Assembly: GCF_004328625.1 (NCBI RefSeq)
Contig: NZ_CP032229.1
Coordinates: forward strand, 3,224,001 to 3,288,000
Reading direction: 5' to 3'
Source: Streptomyces seoulensis
GTDB taxonomy: Bacteria; Actinomycetota; Actinomycetes; Streptomycetales; Streptomycetaceae
DNA: 64,000 nucleotides
This document shows positions 44,582-52,659 of this stretch, one piece after another; the first letter of the stretch is position 1; each line of letters begins with the position of its first letter. The notes beneath the pieces are model-generated. The model saw only the letters and a list, made by a program, of their open reading frames with translations, searched no databases and was not told where the DNA came from. The position numbers and the translations under genes were made by a program.

Positions 44582-45370
44582 CTAGACCTGCGCCCGCCCC
44601 TGGCGCCGTACGTCCGCCAGTCTCAGTGCGCCGATCTGCACCGCCGCCTGGGTCGCGTCGTTCGGGACGTCGCCCGTGCTGCCGTTGGTGAGGGCGAAGG
44701 CGTCTTCGCCGACTCGGGCGGCGGCGAGTTCGAGGGTGAGGGACTGTTCGTCGGCGTCGGGGTTCTCGGGGTCGGTGGCGGTGAGGGTGACGCGGAGGCC
44801 CTGGCGTTTGTCGCCGACCTCGGGGAGGGGGAGGTCGGAGACCTGGACGTCCTCGGTCCAGCCGGTCTGGGTGGTGGCGGTGAAGCGGGCGCACTTGGCC
44901 GGCATCTCGCCGAGCCACTTCAGGTCGGCGTCCACGTCGGAGGGGCGGCGGGCGCCGATCTGGTAGCGGAGCTGGGCGCCCGCGTCGGGGTCGTCCAGCG
45001 CGACGGCGACGCGGGCGGGGGCGCCGAGTACCTGGTCGGAGTAGAGCGCGTCCAGCAGCCGCTGGCACTCGGCCACCTCCGACCTGGCCTTCAGCATGCC
45101 GTCCCGCCAGGTCGCGATGGAGCCCGCCGCCGTCCACGGCGAACCGAGGTCGGACTCGGTGACCAGCGCGGCCTGCGCCTGCGCGTCGGTGAGCGCGGAA
45201 CCCCCGGCGGCCGGTGACTTGGAGTTGGCCGGGGGCTTCTCGACCGTCGGCAGGGAGTACGTCGCGGTCGGCGGATGCTCAAGACCGAGGGTCGCGCAGC
45301 CGCTCAGCGCGAGCAGGGAGCCGAGCGGCAGGAGGACACGGGCGCCGCGGGTACGTATGCCTCCGGTCAT
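44582..45370 (-). CDS. Lipoprotein of unknown function
   Basis: 262-aa secreted lipoprotein. The signal peptide ends in a lipobox LSGC (LLALSGCA, Cys about residue 23). After a Pro/Ala/Ser linker a mixed alpha/beta domain fills about 65-255, with no recognised family. ATG 45370 has CAGGAGG 8-9 nt upstream, which settles the start within a much longer open frame that is an antisense artefact over the neighbouring genes. Divergent from the nucleoside hydrolase. Confidence 0.78.
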   Translation of the reverse strand: MTGGIRTRGARVLLPLGSLLALSGCATLGLEHPPTATYSLPTVEKPPANSKSPAAGGSALTDAQAQAALVTESDLGSPWTAAGSIATWRDGMLKARSEVAECQRLLDALYSDQVLGAPARVAVALDDPDAGAQLRYQIGARRPSDVDADLKWLGEMPAKCARFTATTQTGWTEDVQVSDLPLPEVGDKRQGLRVTLTATDPENPDADEQSLTLELAAARVGEDAFALTNGSTGDVPNDATQAAVQIGALRLADVRRQGRAQV

Positions 45371-45538
45371 CGGGTGTGCCTCCTGGTCGGTGCGGCCGCT
45401 GCCTGCTCCTACGGCACCACCGGCGATCACCGCCCACCAGCGCTCCGGTCCGTTCGGGTGAGGGCATCGGGACCGGGGCCGGGGCACTCCCTTAGGGTCG
45501 AGGCGTCCGTACGCAGCGACGCCCGGCAGGAGGCCGCC

Positions 45539-46504
45539 GTGCAGCCCGTGGTGCCCGTGATCATCGACTGCGACACCGGCGTCGACGACGCCCTGGCCCT
45601 GCTCCTCGCCGTCCGCCACCCCGGACTCGACCTGCGCGCGGTGACCTGCGTGGCCGGGAACACCGACGTGGACGGCGTGGTCCGCAACACCCTCACCGTG
45701 CTGGAGCTGGCCGGCGCCCCCGCCATCCCGGTGGCCCGGGGCGCCGAACGCCCGCTGCTGGAGCCCGCCCGCCCGGCCCGCCACGTCCACGGCAGCGACG
45801 GCATGGGCGACCTCGGCCTGCCCGCCCCCACCCGCGCCCCGGCCGCCGTGGACGCCGTCACCCTGCTGCGCCGGGAGATCCTCGCCTCCCCGCGCCCGGT
45901 GACCCTGATCCCCACCGCGCCCCTGACCAACATCGCCCTGCTGCTGCGCACCCACCCCGAGGTCACGCGCAACATCGAGCGGATCGTCTTCATGGGCGGC
46001 GCGGTCGGCGTCGGCAACGCCACCCCGGTCGCGGAGTTCAACGTCTGGCACGACCCCGAGGCGGCCGCGATCCTGCTCGGCGCGGACGTACCGATCACGA
46101 TGTACGGCCTCGACGTGTTCACCCGCGTCGTGGTCCCCGGCACCGAGGTGCGCCGCCTGCGCGCCTCCGCCGAGCCCGGCGCGAAACTCGCCGGCGACCT
46201 GCTCTCCCACCGCCCCAGCGCCCCCGGCACCACACCGGACGACGAGGAGGCGGGCGGCCTCGGCGACGCGGGCGCGGTCTGCGCGGTCGCCGACCCGGCC
46301 GGCCTCACCACCCGCCCGCTCCCGGTCGAGGTCAGCCTCGCCCCCGGTCCGGCACGCGGCCAGACGATCGTGGACCTGCGCCCCCGCCCCGGCGAGTCCG
46401 AGATCCACGGCGGCACCCGCGCCCGCCCCCTGGTGGACGTGGCCCTGGACGTCGACGTGACCCGCTACGTGGACCTGTACCTGAAGACGGTGGAACGCCC
46501 CTGA
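45539..46504 (+). CDS. Nucleoside hydrolase (IUNH family), unusual active site
   Basis: 321-aa nucleoside-ribohydrolase-fold protein that would cleave N-glycosidic bonds of nucleosides for purine/pyrimidine salvage. The calcium-binding DxDxGxDD motif is intact at DCDTGVDDA (about residues 10-18). FMGGAVGVGNATPVAEFNVWHDPEAA (about 151-176) carries the substrate-binding Asn, His and Asp. In the C-terminal block where the family usually has H-D-A/P-x-A-V, this protein reads LGDAGAVCAVADP (about 240-252). The leaving-group His position is Gly. The enzyme may therefore have altered activity. GTG 45539 has GGAGG about 6 nt upstream. Followed by the alpha-glucosidase gene after 69 bp. Confidence 0.85.
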   Translation: MQPVVPVIIDCDTGVDDALALLLAVRHPGLDLRAVTCVAGNTDVDGVVRNTLTVLELAGAPAIPVARGAERPLLEPARPARHVHGSDGMGDLGLPAPTRAPAAVDAVTLLRREILASPRPVTLIPTAPLTNIALLLRTHPEVTRNIERIVFMGGAVGVGNATPVAEFNVWHDPEAAAILLGADVPITMYGLDVFTRVVVPGTEVRRLRASAEPGAKLAGDLLSHRPSAPGTTPDDEEAGGLGDAGAVCAVADPAGLTTRPLPVEVSLAPGPARGQTIVDLRPRPGESEIHGGTRARPLVDVALDVDVTRYVDLYLKTVERP

Positions 46505-46573
46505 CCGAGGTTTCCCGCCCCGGGCGCCCCGGACAGCCTTCTGTCGAGACCCTCTAGGTGACATGGAGCCCGC

Positions 46574-48220
46574 ATGGCGGACCTCTCGTCCAGGAACCCC
46601 GACTGGTGGCGGCAGGCCGTCATCTACCAGGTCTATCCCCGCAGCTTCGCGGACGCGGACGGCGACGGCCTGGGCGACCTCGCGGGCGTCACCGCCCGCC
46701 TGGACCACCTGGCCACGCTCGGCGTCGACGCCCTGTGGCTCAGCCCCTTCTACCCCTCCGAACTGGCCGACGGCGGCTACGACGTCGCCGACCACCGGGG
46801 CGTCGACCCCCGCCTCGGCACCCTGGCCGACTTCGACGCGCTGGCCGCGGAGGCCCACCGGCTGGGCCTGAAGGTCGTCGTCGACCTCGTCCCCAACCAC
46901 ACCTCCCACCGCCACCCCTGGTTCCAGGAGGCCCTGCTCTCCGCGCCCGGCTCGGCGGCCCGCGCCCGCCACGTCTTCCGGCCCGGCAGAGGCACGTACG
47001 GCGAACTCCCGCCCACCGACTGGCAGTCGGTGTTCGGCGACAGCGCCTGGACCCGCGTCCCGGACGGCGACTGGTACCTGCACCTGTTCGCCCCCGAGCA
47101 GCCCGACCTCGACTGGTCGCACCCCGAGGTCCGCGAGGACTTCCGCACCACCCTGCGCTTCTGGTCCGACCGGGGCGTGGACGGCTTCCGCGTGGACGTC
47201 GCCCACGGCCTCGCCAAGGACCTCACCGAACCCCTGCGGGACGTCGGGGGCATCGGCGCCACCGGCGAGGAGGCCCTGCCCCGGATCGCCCCCGGCAGCC
47301 ACCCCTACTGGGACCGGGACGAGGTCCACGAGATCTACCGCGACTGGCGCACCCTGCTGGACACCTACGACCCGCCCCGCACCGCCGTCGCCGAAGCCTG
47401 GGTCCCCGACACCCGCCGCGCCCTGTACGCCCGCCCGGACGAACTCGGCCAGGCGTTCAACTTCGAGTATCTGGAGACCGGTTGGGACGCGGACCGACTC
47501 CGCCGCGCCATCACCGCCTCCCTCACCGAGGCGCACACCGTCGGCGCCTCGGCCACCTGGGTGCTCTCCAACCACGACGTGGTCCGGCACGCCTCCCGCC
47601 TGATCCTGCCGCCCGGCACCGACCTGGACGCCTGGCTCCGCTCGGGCGGCACCGACCCCGCCACCGACCCGGAGGCAGGGCTGCGCCGGGCCCGCGCCGC
47701 GACCCTGCTGATGCTGGCGCTGCCCGGCTCGGCCTACCTCTACCAGGGCGAGGAACTGGGCCTGCCCGAGGTCGCCGACCTGCCCGCGGCGGCCCTGCGC
47801 GACCCGGTCTGGGAGCAGTCGGGGCACACCCGCAGGGGCCGGGACGGCAGTCGCGTACCCCTGCCGTGGACGGTCAGGGGACCCTCGTACGGCTTCGGGC
47901 CCGGACCGGCGTGGCTGCCGCAGCCGGAGTCGTTCGCCCGGTACGCCGTCGAGGCGCAGACCGGCGCCGAGGGCTCCACGCTGGAGCTGTACCGCACCGC
48001 GCTCCGGCTGCGCCGCAAGCTGCTCCAGGGCGAGGAACTCAGCTGGACGCCCGGCGCCCCGCCCGGCGTCCTGGACTTCACCCGCGCCCCCGGCTGGCGC
48101 TGCCTGACCAACCTCACCACGGAGCCGGTGGCCCGCCCGGCGGGCGAACTCCTGCTGTCCAGCACGCCGTTGAGCGAGCCGGACGTGCTGCCGCCGGACA
48201 CCACCGTCTGGCTCGGTTAG
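46574..48220 (+). CDS. GH13 alpha-glucosidase (oligo-1,6-glucosidase type)
   Basis: 548-aa cytoplasmic glycoside hydrolase of family 13 that releases glucose from short alpha-glucosides. The TIM-barrel motifs are DLVPNHTS (about 103-110), GFRVDVAHGL with the nucleophile Asp (about 198-207), VAEAWV with the acid/base Glu (about 272-277) and LSNHDVVRH with the third Asp (about 334-342). No signal peptide. Its stop (48218-48220) overlaps the DUF4142 gene's stop (48217-48219). Possibly paired with the upstream hydrolase only by position. Confidence 0.92.
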   Translation: MADLSSRNPDWWRQAVIYQVYPRSFADADGDGLGDLAGVTARLDHLATLGVDALWLSPFYPSELADGGYDVADHRGVDPRLGTLADFDALAAEAHRLGLKVVVDLVPNHTSHRHPWFQEALLSAPGSAARARHVFRPGRGTYGELPPTDWQSVFGDSAWTRVPDGDWYLHLFAPEQPDLDWSHPEVREDFRTTLRFWSDRGVDGFRVDVAHGLAKDLTEPLRDVGGIGATGEEALPRIAPGSHPYWDRDEVHEIYRDWRTLLDTYDPPRTAVAEAWVPDTRRALYARPDELGQAFNFEYLETGWDADRLRRAITASLTEAHTVGASATWVLSNHDVVRHASRLILPPGTDLDAWLRSGGTDPATDPEAGLRRARAATLLMLALPGSAYLYQGEELGLPEVADLPAAALRDPVWEQSGHTRRGRDGSRVPLPWTVRGPSYGFGPGPAWLPQPESFARYAVEAQTGAEGSTLELYRTALRLRRKLLQGEELSWTPGAPPGVLDFTRAPGWRCLTNLTTEPVARPAGELLLSSTPLSEPDVLPPDTTVWLG

Positions 48221-49011
48221 CCGATCGTCGGCGTGGGGCTCGGCTCGGCCGGGGCCGGGTCCTCGCGGGTGCTGTTCGAGCCCGGTTCGCCGGGGATGGC
48301 CAGCGGGGTCGAGGTGGCGTTCGGCGGCGGGGTGAGCACGACCTGCGGCTGACCCGGGTCCGGCGCGGGGGGCGTCAGGTTGTCCGAGGGCAGCTTGGGC
48401 GGGGTGGTCTGCTGGAAGATGGTCTGGTCGAAGTCGACCAGACCGGTCTTCTCCATCACCGTCATGTGGTCCAGCACGGTGTCGTTGGCCTGGTCGGCCA
48501 GCGAGCGGATCAGCGAGTTCTTGGTGGTGGACCGGATCTTCGCGATGGCGTTGAAGATCGAACCGTGCGTCATCCGGAGGATGTTGGCGAAGTCGGTGTC
48601 GAACGCCTTGCCCGTCTCACCCTTGAGCTGGGTCACGAAACCCTCCTGCTGGGGGCTCGCCACGTTGGGGATCGTGATGTTCAGCATCGGCGCGATCTTG
48701 CGGCAGGAGGCGTCCAGCGCTGCGTGCCCGTCGATCAGGTGCTTGCTGGCCTCCTTGACACCCGGGGAGGAGCCCTTCTGGAGTCCGATCTGCCCGAGCG
48801 GGTACTCCCACAGCCCGGCCGCGCGCACCTTCACCACGAAGTCCCGGTCCTGCTCGGTGAGCGGACCCCACTGGGTGTTGGCGACGATACGGGTCTGTGA
48901 ACTGGAGACGGTGTTCAGCCCGAGCATGCTCGGGTAGGCCAGCGCCGCGAGGGTCAGTGCCATGGCACCGCCCACGAAGAGAGTTCCCGTCGCGTTCCGC
49001 GAAAAGCGCAC
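48217..49011 (-). CDS. DUF4142 protein with N-terminal membrane anchor
   Basis: 264-aa protein. An N-terminal helix (about residues 10-30) acts as signal or anchor. A ferritin-like helical DUF4142 domain follows (about 50-190: LTEQDRDFVVKVRAAGLWEYPLGQIGLQKG, then helices with ASKHLIDGHAALDASC). A Pro/Thr/Ser-rich C-terminal tail occupies about 205-264. The GTG start at 49011 has AGGAGG just upstream. DUF4142 proteins are widespread and poorly characterised, and a stress role is often proposed. The long divergent region to the next gene is 231 bp. Confidence 0.82.
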   Translation of the reverse strand: MRFSRNATGTLFVGGAMALTLAALAYPSMLGLNTVSSSQTRIVANTQWGPLTEQDRDFVVKVRAAGLWEYPLGQIGLQKGSSPGVKEASKHLIDGHAALDASCRKIAPMLNITIPNVASPQQEGFVTQLKGETGKAFDTDFANILRMTHGSIFNAIAKIRSTTKNSLIRSLADQANDTVLDHMTVMEKTGLVDFDQTIFQQTTPPKLPSDNLTPPAPDPGQPQVVLTPPPNATSTPLAIPGEPGSNSTREDPAPAEPSPTPTIG

Positions 49012-49242
49012 CGTTCCTCCTGCCCGGTCGTGGTTCCGCCGACAGGCGGTTCAGACACACAGCAGTACGGACGCGGAGCCGATTCGTCTCGACGTCCGCC
49101 GTAAAGATTCCGCGCCGGTTTCCGGTGCTGTGCGGCGGTGTCGTCCTTGGCCCGCCAACAACCAGTGTATGAGCGGACGTTGGCCAAAGGTTGACCTCTC
49201 TCCGGGCGAAGCGCCGCAGGCCAGAAGCCTAGATTTCGCCGC

Positions 49243-49929
49243 ATGCCCCCACAGCCACCGCCCCGCTCGCCCGCCGCCCTGCCCGTCCTGCCGTACCGCA
49301 AGCCCACCGAGGGCCGCGACTACTGGGTGCTGGACGACGCCCTGCCCGACGCCGGCGCGGTGCGCGAGCGGTGTCTCGCCAAGGAGGACTGGGCCGAGGG
49401 GTACCCGTACACCTCGGAGACCTGGCCCGGACTGCGCGCGATGCCCGGCCTCGAAACCGGTGAACTGGCCCGGGTGGAGCGGCTGGTGAAGCGGGCGACC
49501 GGTGCGAAGGAGCTGTGGGTGCAGCGGGCGCCCGGCGGCGGCACCCTCAATCACAACTGCGTGCAGGTCGTCGGCGAGGGCGAGAGCGAGCCCCGCCCGC
49601 ACACGGACTCGCGCGCGCTGTGCCGGTACGCGGCCGTGCTCTACCTCAACCCGGCCGTGCCGAAGTCCTGCGGCACCAGCTTCTACCGCCAGTCCCTGCC
49701 CGGCGGCCGGCTCGGCGGCAATCTCGTCCAGGCCCCGCACAACAACCTCGTCGACGCCCTCGGCACCCGCTTCGTCGCCCCCGACACCTTCGAGGAGGAC
49801 GTCCGCGTCCCGCACCGGGCCAACCGGCTGCTCCTGTACAACGCCAATCTGGTGCACAGCGCGACCGCCTACACGGGGCGCACGCTGGCGGAGAAGCGGA
49901 TGACGGCGGTGTTCTTCTGGATGGCCTGA
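49243..49929 (+). CDS. Putative 2OG-Fe(II) oxygenase-like protein (DUF6445 type)
   Basis: 228-aa protein with the pattern of 2-oxoglutarate/iron dioxygenases. The sequence RPHTDSRALCRYAAVLYLNP (about 125-144) supplies the H-x-D pair, and RLLLYNANLVHSATAY (about 195-210) supplies the distal His. The following EKRMTAVFFWMA (about 217-228) carries the Arg that binds 2-oxoglutarate. The substrate is unknown. The start ATG is 12 nt after a TAGATTTCG-like region. It ends 132 bp before the next gene. Confidence 0.72.
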   Translation: MPPQPPPRSPAALPVLPYRKPTEGRDYWVLDDALPDAGAVRERCLAKEDWAEGYPYTSETWPGLRAMPGLETGELARVERLVKRATGAKELWVQRAPGGGTLNHNCVQVVGEGESEPRPHTDSRALCRYAAVLYLNPAVPKSCGTSFYRQSLPGGRLGGNLVQAPHNNLVDALGTRFVAPDTFEEDVRVPHRANRLLLYNANLVHSATAYTGRTLAEKRMTAVFFWMA

Positions 49930-50061
49930 GACGCCTGAGCCTGCTCCGGGGCGTCACCCGTATGGCCTAGCCCCCGTGGTAGTCCGGCGCCGTGGCCCCG
50001 ATCGTCGTATCTACGACCCCGTCCGGGGTTCACGGGGGACGAGACGTCGGAGGTAACGGCC

Positions 50062-50481
50062 ATGACCCAGCAGACGCAGTCGGTGCGGCCCGAGCGCAAC
50101 GGGCTGGCCGAGGGAGGCGCGGTCTTCGCGGGTGTGCTGATGCTGGTGAACGGCATCCTCCACATCTTCCAGGGCATCTCGGCGATCGCCGCGGACGACG
50201 TGTACGCCCGGATCAACGCCTACGTCTACAAGATCAACCTGACCGGCTGGGGCTGGATCCTGCTGGTCGCCGGGGTGATCGTGGTGGCGACCGGCGCCGG
50301 GGTGCTGATGGGAGCGGCCTGGGCGCGGGTGGTCGGCATCGTGATCACCTCGCTGGGCCTGATCCTGCAGTTCCTGTTCCTGCCGTACGCCCCGATCTGG
50401 TCGCTGATCCTGATCGCGATCGACTTCTTCATCATCTGGGCGCTGGCGACCTGGCACCCGGAGGGCCGCGCGGCCCTCTGA
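50062..50481 (+). CDS. Small four-helix membrane protein (DUF7144-like)
   Basis: 139-aa protein with four hydrophobic helices (about residues 18-40, 55-75, 85-105, 110-130) and a hydrophilic start, typical of a common actinobacterial membrane family. Function unknown. GGAGG lies about 9 nt before the ATG. A terminator follows. Confidence 0.75.
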   Translation: MTQQTQSVRPERNGLAEGGAVFAGVLMLVNGILHIFQGISAIAADDVYARINAYVYKINLTGWGWILLVAGVIVVATGAGVLMGAAWARVVGIVITSLGLILQFLFLPYAPIWSLILIAIDFFIIWALATWHPEGRAAL

Positions 50482-50500
50482 CCGACTGCCACCCCGTACG

Positions 50501-50537
50501 GGCCGGTGCCGCGACGCTCTCCCGCGCGGCACCGGCC
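50501..50537 (+). terminator. Terminator after the DUF7144-like gene
   Basis: Perfect 13-base arms GGCCGGTGCCGCG (50501-50513) and CGCGGCACCGGCC (50525-50537) with an 11-nt loop, followed by TCTTGT. Confidence 0.75.
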
Positions 50538-50614
50538 TCTTGTCCGGGTCCCATGGTCGTTCCGGGCTGGAAAGTCCCTGGTGTCCGGTGCGCCGGCCGG
50601 GCCAGGATGGCCCC

Positions 50615-51280
50615 GTGACCATGGACAACGCTCTCGAGACCCCGCCCGCGCCCGCCGACCCGCGAGCCTCGGACACCCTCGCGCGCCTGGCCGCGGGGGC
50701 GCTGCTGCTGACCGGGGCCGGCTGGCTGGCGCGGGCCGTGTGGGAGATACGGCTGTACGGCGCGGGCGAGCCGGCCTCCGGGGTGCCGGACCAGGGCGAC
50801 GGTGTGCATCGCCCGCTGACCTCCCTGGAGAACTCGTACCACCTGGTGAGCACGGCCGGTTCCTTGCTCACCCTGCTGTGCGCGGCGGCCTTCCTGATGT
50901 GGCTGGGGCGGGTCCGGGACAACGCCCGCGCGCTGTCGGGGCGCCCGCCGAAGTACGCCGGTGTCTGGGTGTACCTGGGGTGGGTGGTGCCGGTGGTGAA
51001 CCTCTGGTTCCCGCGCGGCATCGTGGCCGACGCCTACCGGGCGAGTGCGCCGGGGGCCCGGCTGCCGGTGGTGGTCAACGTGTGGTGGGGGCTGTGGCTG
51101 GCCGGGCTGTTCGGGGGCTTCCTCCAGCAGAGGGACACCGACTCGGTCATCGCCCGCGCCTACTCCGAGATCGGGCCCCTGGTGGCGGCCGACCTGGCCG
51201 TGGCGGGCGCGGCCGTGGCGGGTGCGCTGATGGTGCGTACGGTGACGGCGGCCCAGACGGCGCGTCCGGCGCGGGCCTGA
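50615..51280 (+). CDS. DUF4328 membrane protein
   Basis: 221-aa protein with four to five hydrophobic helices (for example ALLLTGAGWLARAVW and VVVNVWWGLWLAGLFGGFL). The WLGRVRDNARAL segment (about residues 95-106) is a DUF4328 signature. Role unknown. I used GTG 50615 with AGGA 7 nt upstream; ATG 50621 is an alternative. The frame extends upstream through the terminator hairpin, so a longer start is unlikely. Confidence 0.75.
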   Translation: MTMDNALETPPAPADPRASDTLARLAAGALLLTGAGWLARAVWEIRLYGAGEPASGVPDQGDGVHRPLTSLENSYHLVSTAGSLLTLLCAAAFLMWLGRVRDNARALSGRPPKYAGVWVYLGWVVPVVNLWFPRGIVADAYRASAPGARLPVVVNVWWGLWLAGLFGGFLQQRDTDSVIARAYSEIGPLVAADLAVAGAAVAGALMVRTVTAAQTARPARA

Positions 51281-51416
51281 CGTCCCGTAGGGCGTCGCCC
51301 CGAGGGCGCCCCCGGCAAGAACCCTTAGGCCAGACGGGTTTCCCGTCCTGCGGGCCGGAGTGGAGTGGGTGAATATGAGGATGTTTGCCCGACCCCTCCT
51401 CTGCTAGGGGGCCTCA

Positions 51417-52424
51417 ATGGCTGCTGTAGACATTCCCCCGCTCATCAAGCCGTCCCGGCTCCGGCACCGGGGCGGTCTGGCGGGCGAGCTGATGGCGGAG
51501 TTCATCGGGACCTTCGTCCTGATCGCGTTCGGCTGCGGTGTGGTCGCCATGGCCGTCGCCGCGCTGCCGGGCTCCGGCCGCGCCGCCACCACCACGACGA
51601 TCTTCCTCGCCGCCGGTGACTGGCTGCTGGTCGCCTGGGGCTGGGCGCTGGCCGTGACCTTCGGTGTGTACGTGGCCGGCGGCGTCAGCGGCGCCCACCT
51701 CAACCCGGCGGTCACCCTCGCCATGGCCGTACGCCGGGGCTTCCCCTGGCTGAAGGTGCTGCCGTTCTGGTTCGCCCAGGTCGCCGGCGCGTTCGCGGGG
51801 GCGGCGCTGGTGTACCTCGTCTACCACAACGCGATCGACGCCTTCGACACGGCGGTGCCGGGGCCCAAGACCGACGGCCACACCCTGGCTTCCTTCTCCA
51901 TCTTCGCCACCTTCCCGGCGCCCTACTTCCACGGCGGGATCTGGGGTCCGCTGATCGACCAGATCGTCGGCGCGGGCTTCCTGGTGATGTTCGTGGTCGC
52001 CATCCTGGACCTGCGCAACCAGGCGGTGAAGGCGAACCTGGCCCCGCTGATCGTGGGCTTCGCGGTCGCCGCGATCGGCATGTCCTACGGCGCCAACGCG
52101 GGCTACGCCATCAACCCCGCCCGTGACTTCGGCCCCCGGCTGTTCACCTGGGTGGCGGGCTGGGGCAGCCTCGCCTTCCCGGGCAGTGTGCCGGGCCAGT
52201 TCAGCGGCTACTGGTGGATTCCCATCGTCGGCCCGCTGATCGGCGGCCTGGTCGGCATCTTCCTCTACGACCTGTTCGTCGGCGACGTGCTCTACCTCCG
52301 CAGCCACCTCGGCGAACTCCCCGAGCCCGGCCGCACCCGCCCGGTCCGCACGATCGAGCCGGACGACAAGACCGGCCGGGGCGGCGACAAGCGGAAGGGG
52401 CCGGACGAGGACGACGACTACTAG
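51417..52424 (+). CDS. MIP-family channel (glycerol/water facilitator)
   Basis: 335-aa channel protein with six membrane helices and both NPA boxes, in HLNPAVTLAMAV (about residues 98-109) and GYAINPARDFGPRLF (about 227-241). The Asp after the second NPAR points to a glycerol-type aquaglyceroporin. A hydrophilic C-terminal tail of about 50 residues (ending DEDDDY) is unusual for the family. ATG 51417 is followed by AAVDIPP. No kinase or dehydrogenase for glycerol is adjacent. The upstream 136 bp carries the promoter; GGGGG precedes the ATG by 6 nt. Confidence 0.87.
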   Translation: MAAVDIPPLIKPSRLRHRGGLAGELMAEFIGTFVLIAFGCGVVAMAVAALPGSGRAATTTTIFLAAGDWLLVAWGWALAVTFGVYVAGGVSGAHLNPAVTLAMAVRRGFPWLKVLPFWFAQVAGAFAGAALVYLVYHNAIDAFDTAVPGPKTDGHTLASFSIFATFPAPYFHGGIWGPLIDQIVGAGFLVMFVVAILDLRNQAVKANLAPLIVGFAVAAIGMSYGANAGYAINPARDFGPRLFTWVAGWGSLAFPGSVPGQFSGYWWIPIVGPLIGGLVGIFLYDLFVGDVLYLRSHLGELPEPGRTRPVRTIEPDDKTGRGGDKRKGPDEDDDY

Positions 52425-52659
52425 GTCCTCCCGGCAGGCTGGACGCGTGGGCGGCTCGGACTCCGGGTCGCCCACCGGTATGTGCACCTGTGTACGAGGG
52501 TTCAGTGCGCCGTGTGATCCCTGGGCCGTGTCCGCACCCGAGGTCGCGGGCGGCCGTTGGACTCTGCGTTGGGGCGCCGTGGTGCAGGAACGATTCGGCG
52601 CCCTCTCTGAGCGTGCGGCCACGGGTGCCGCATCGCCGCGAGCTACGGAGCGCAGAACA

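Noticed and set aside
44582..47827. Single 1081-residue minus-strand gene
   Set aside because: Only its C-terminal 262 residues (from 45370) look like a protein, a lipoprotein with lipobox and its own ribosome-binding site. The rest lies antisense to the nucleoside hydrolase and glucosidase genes.
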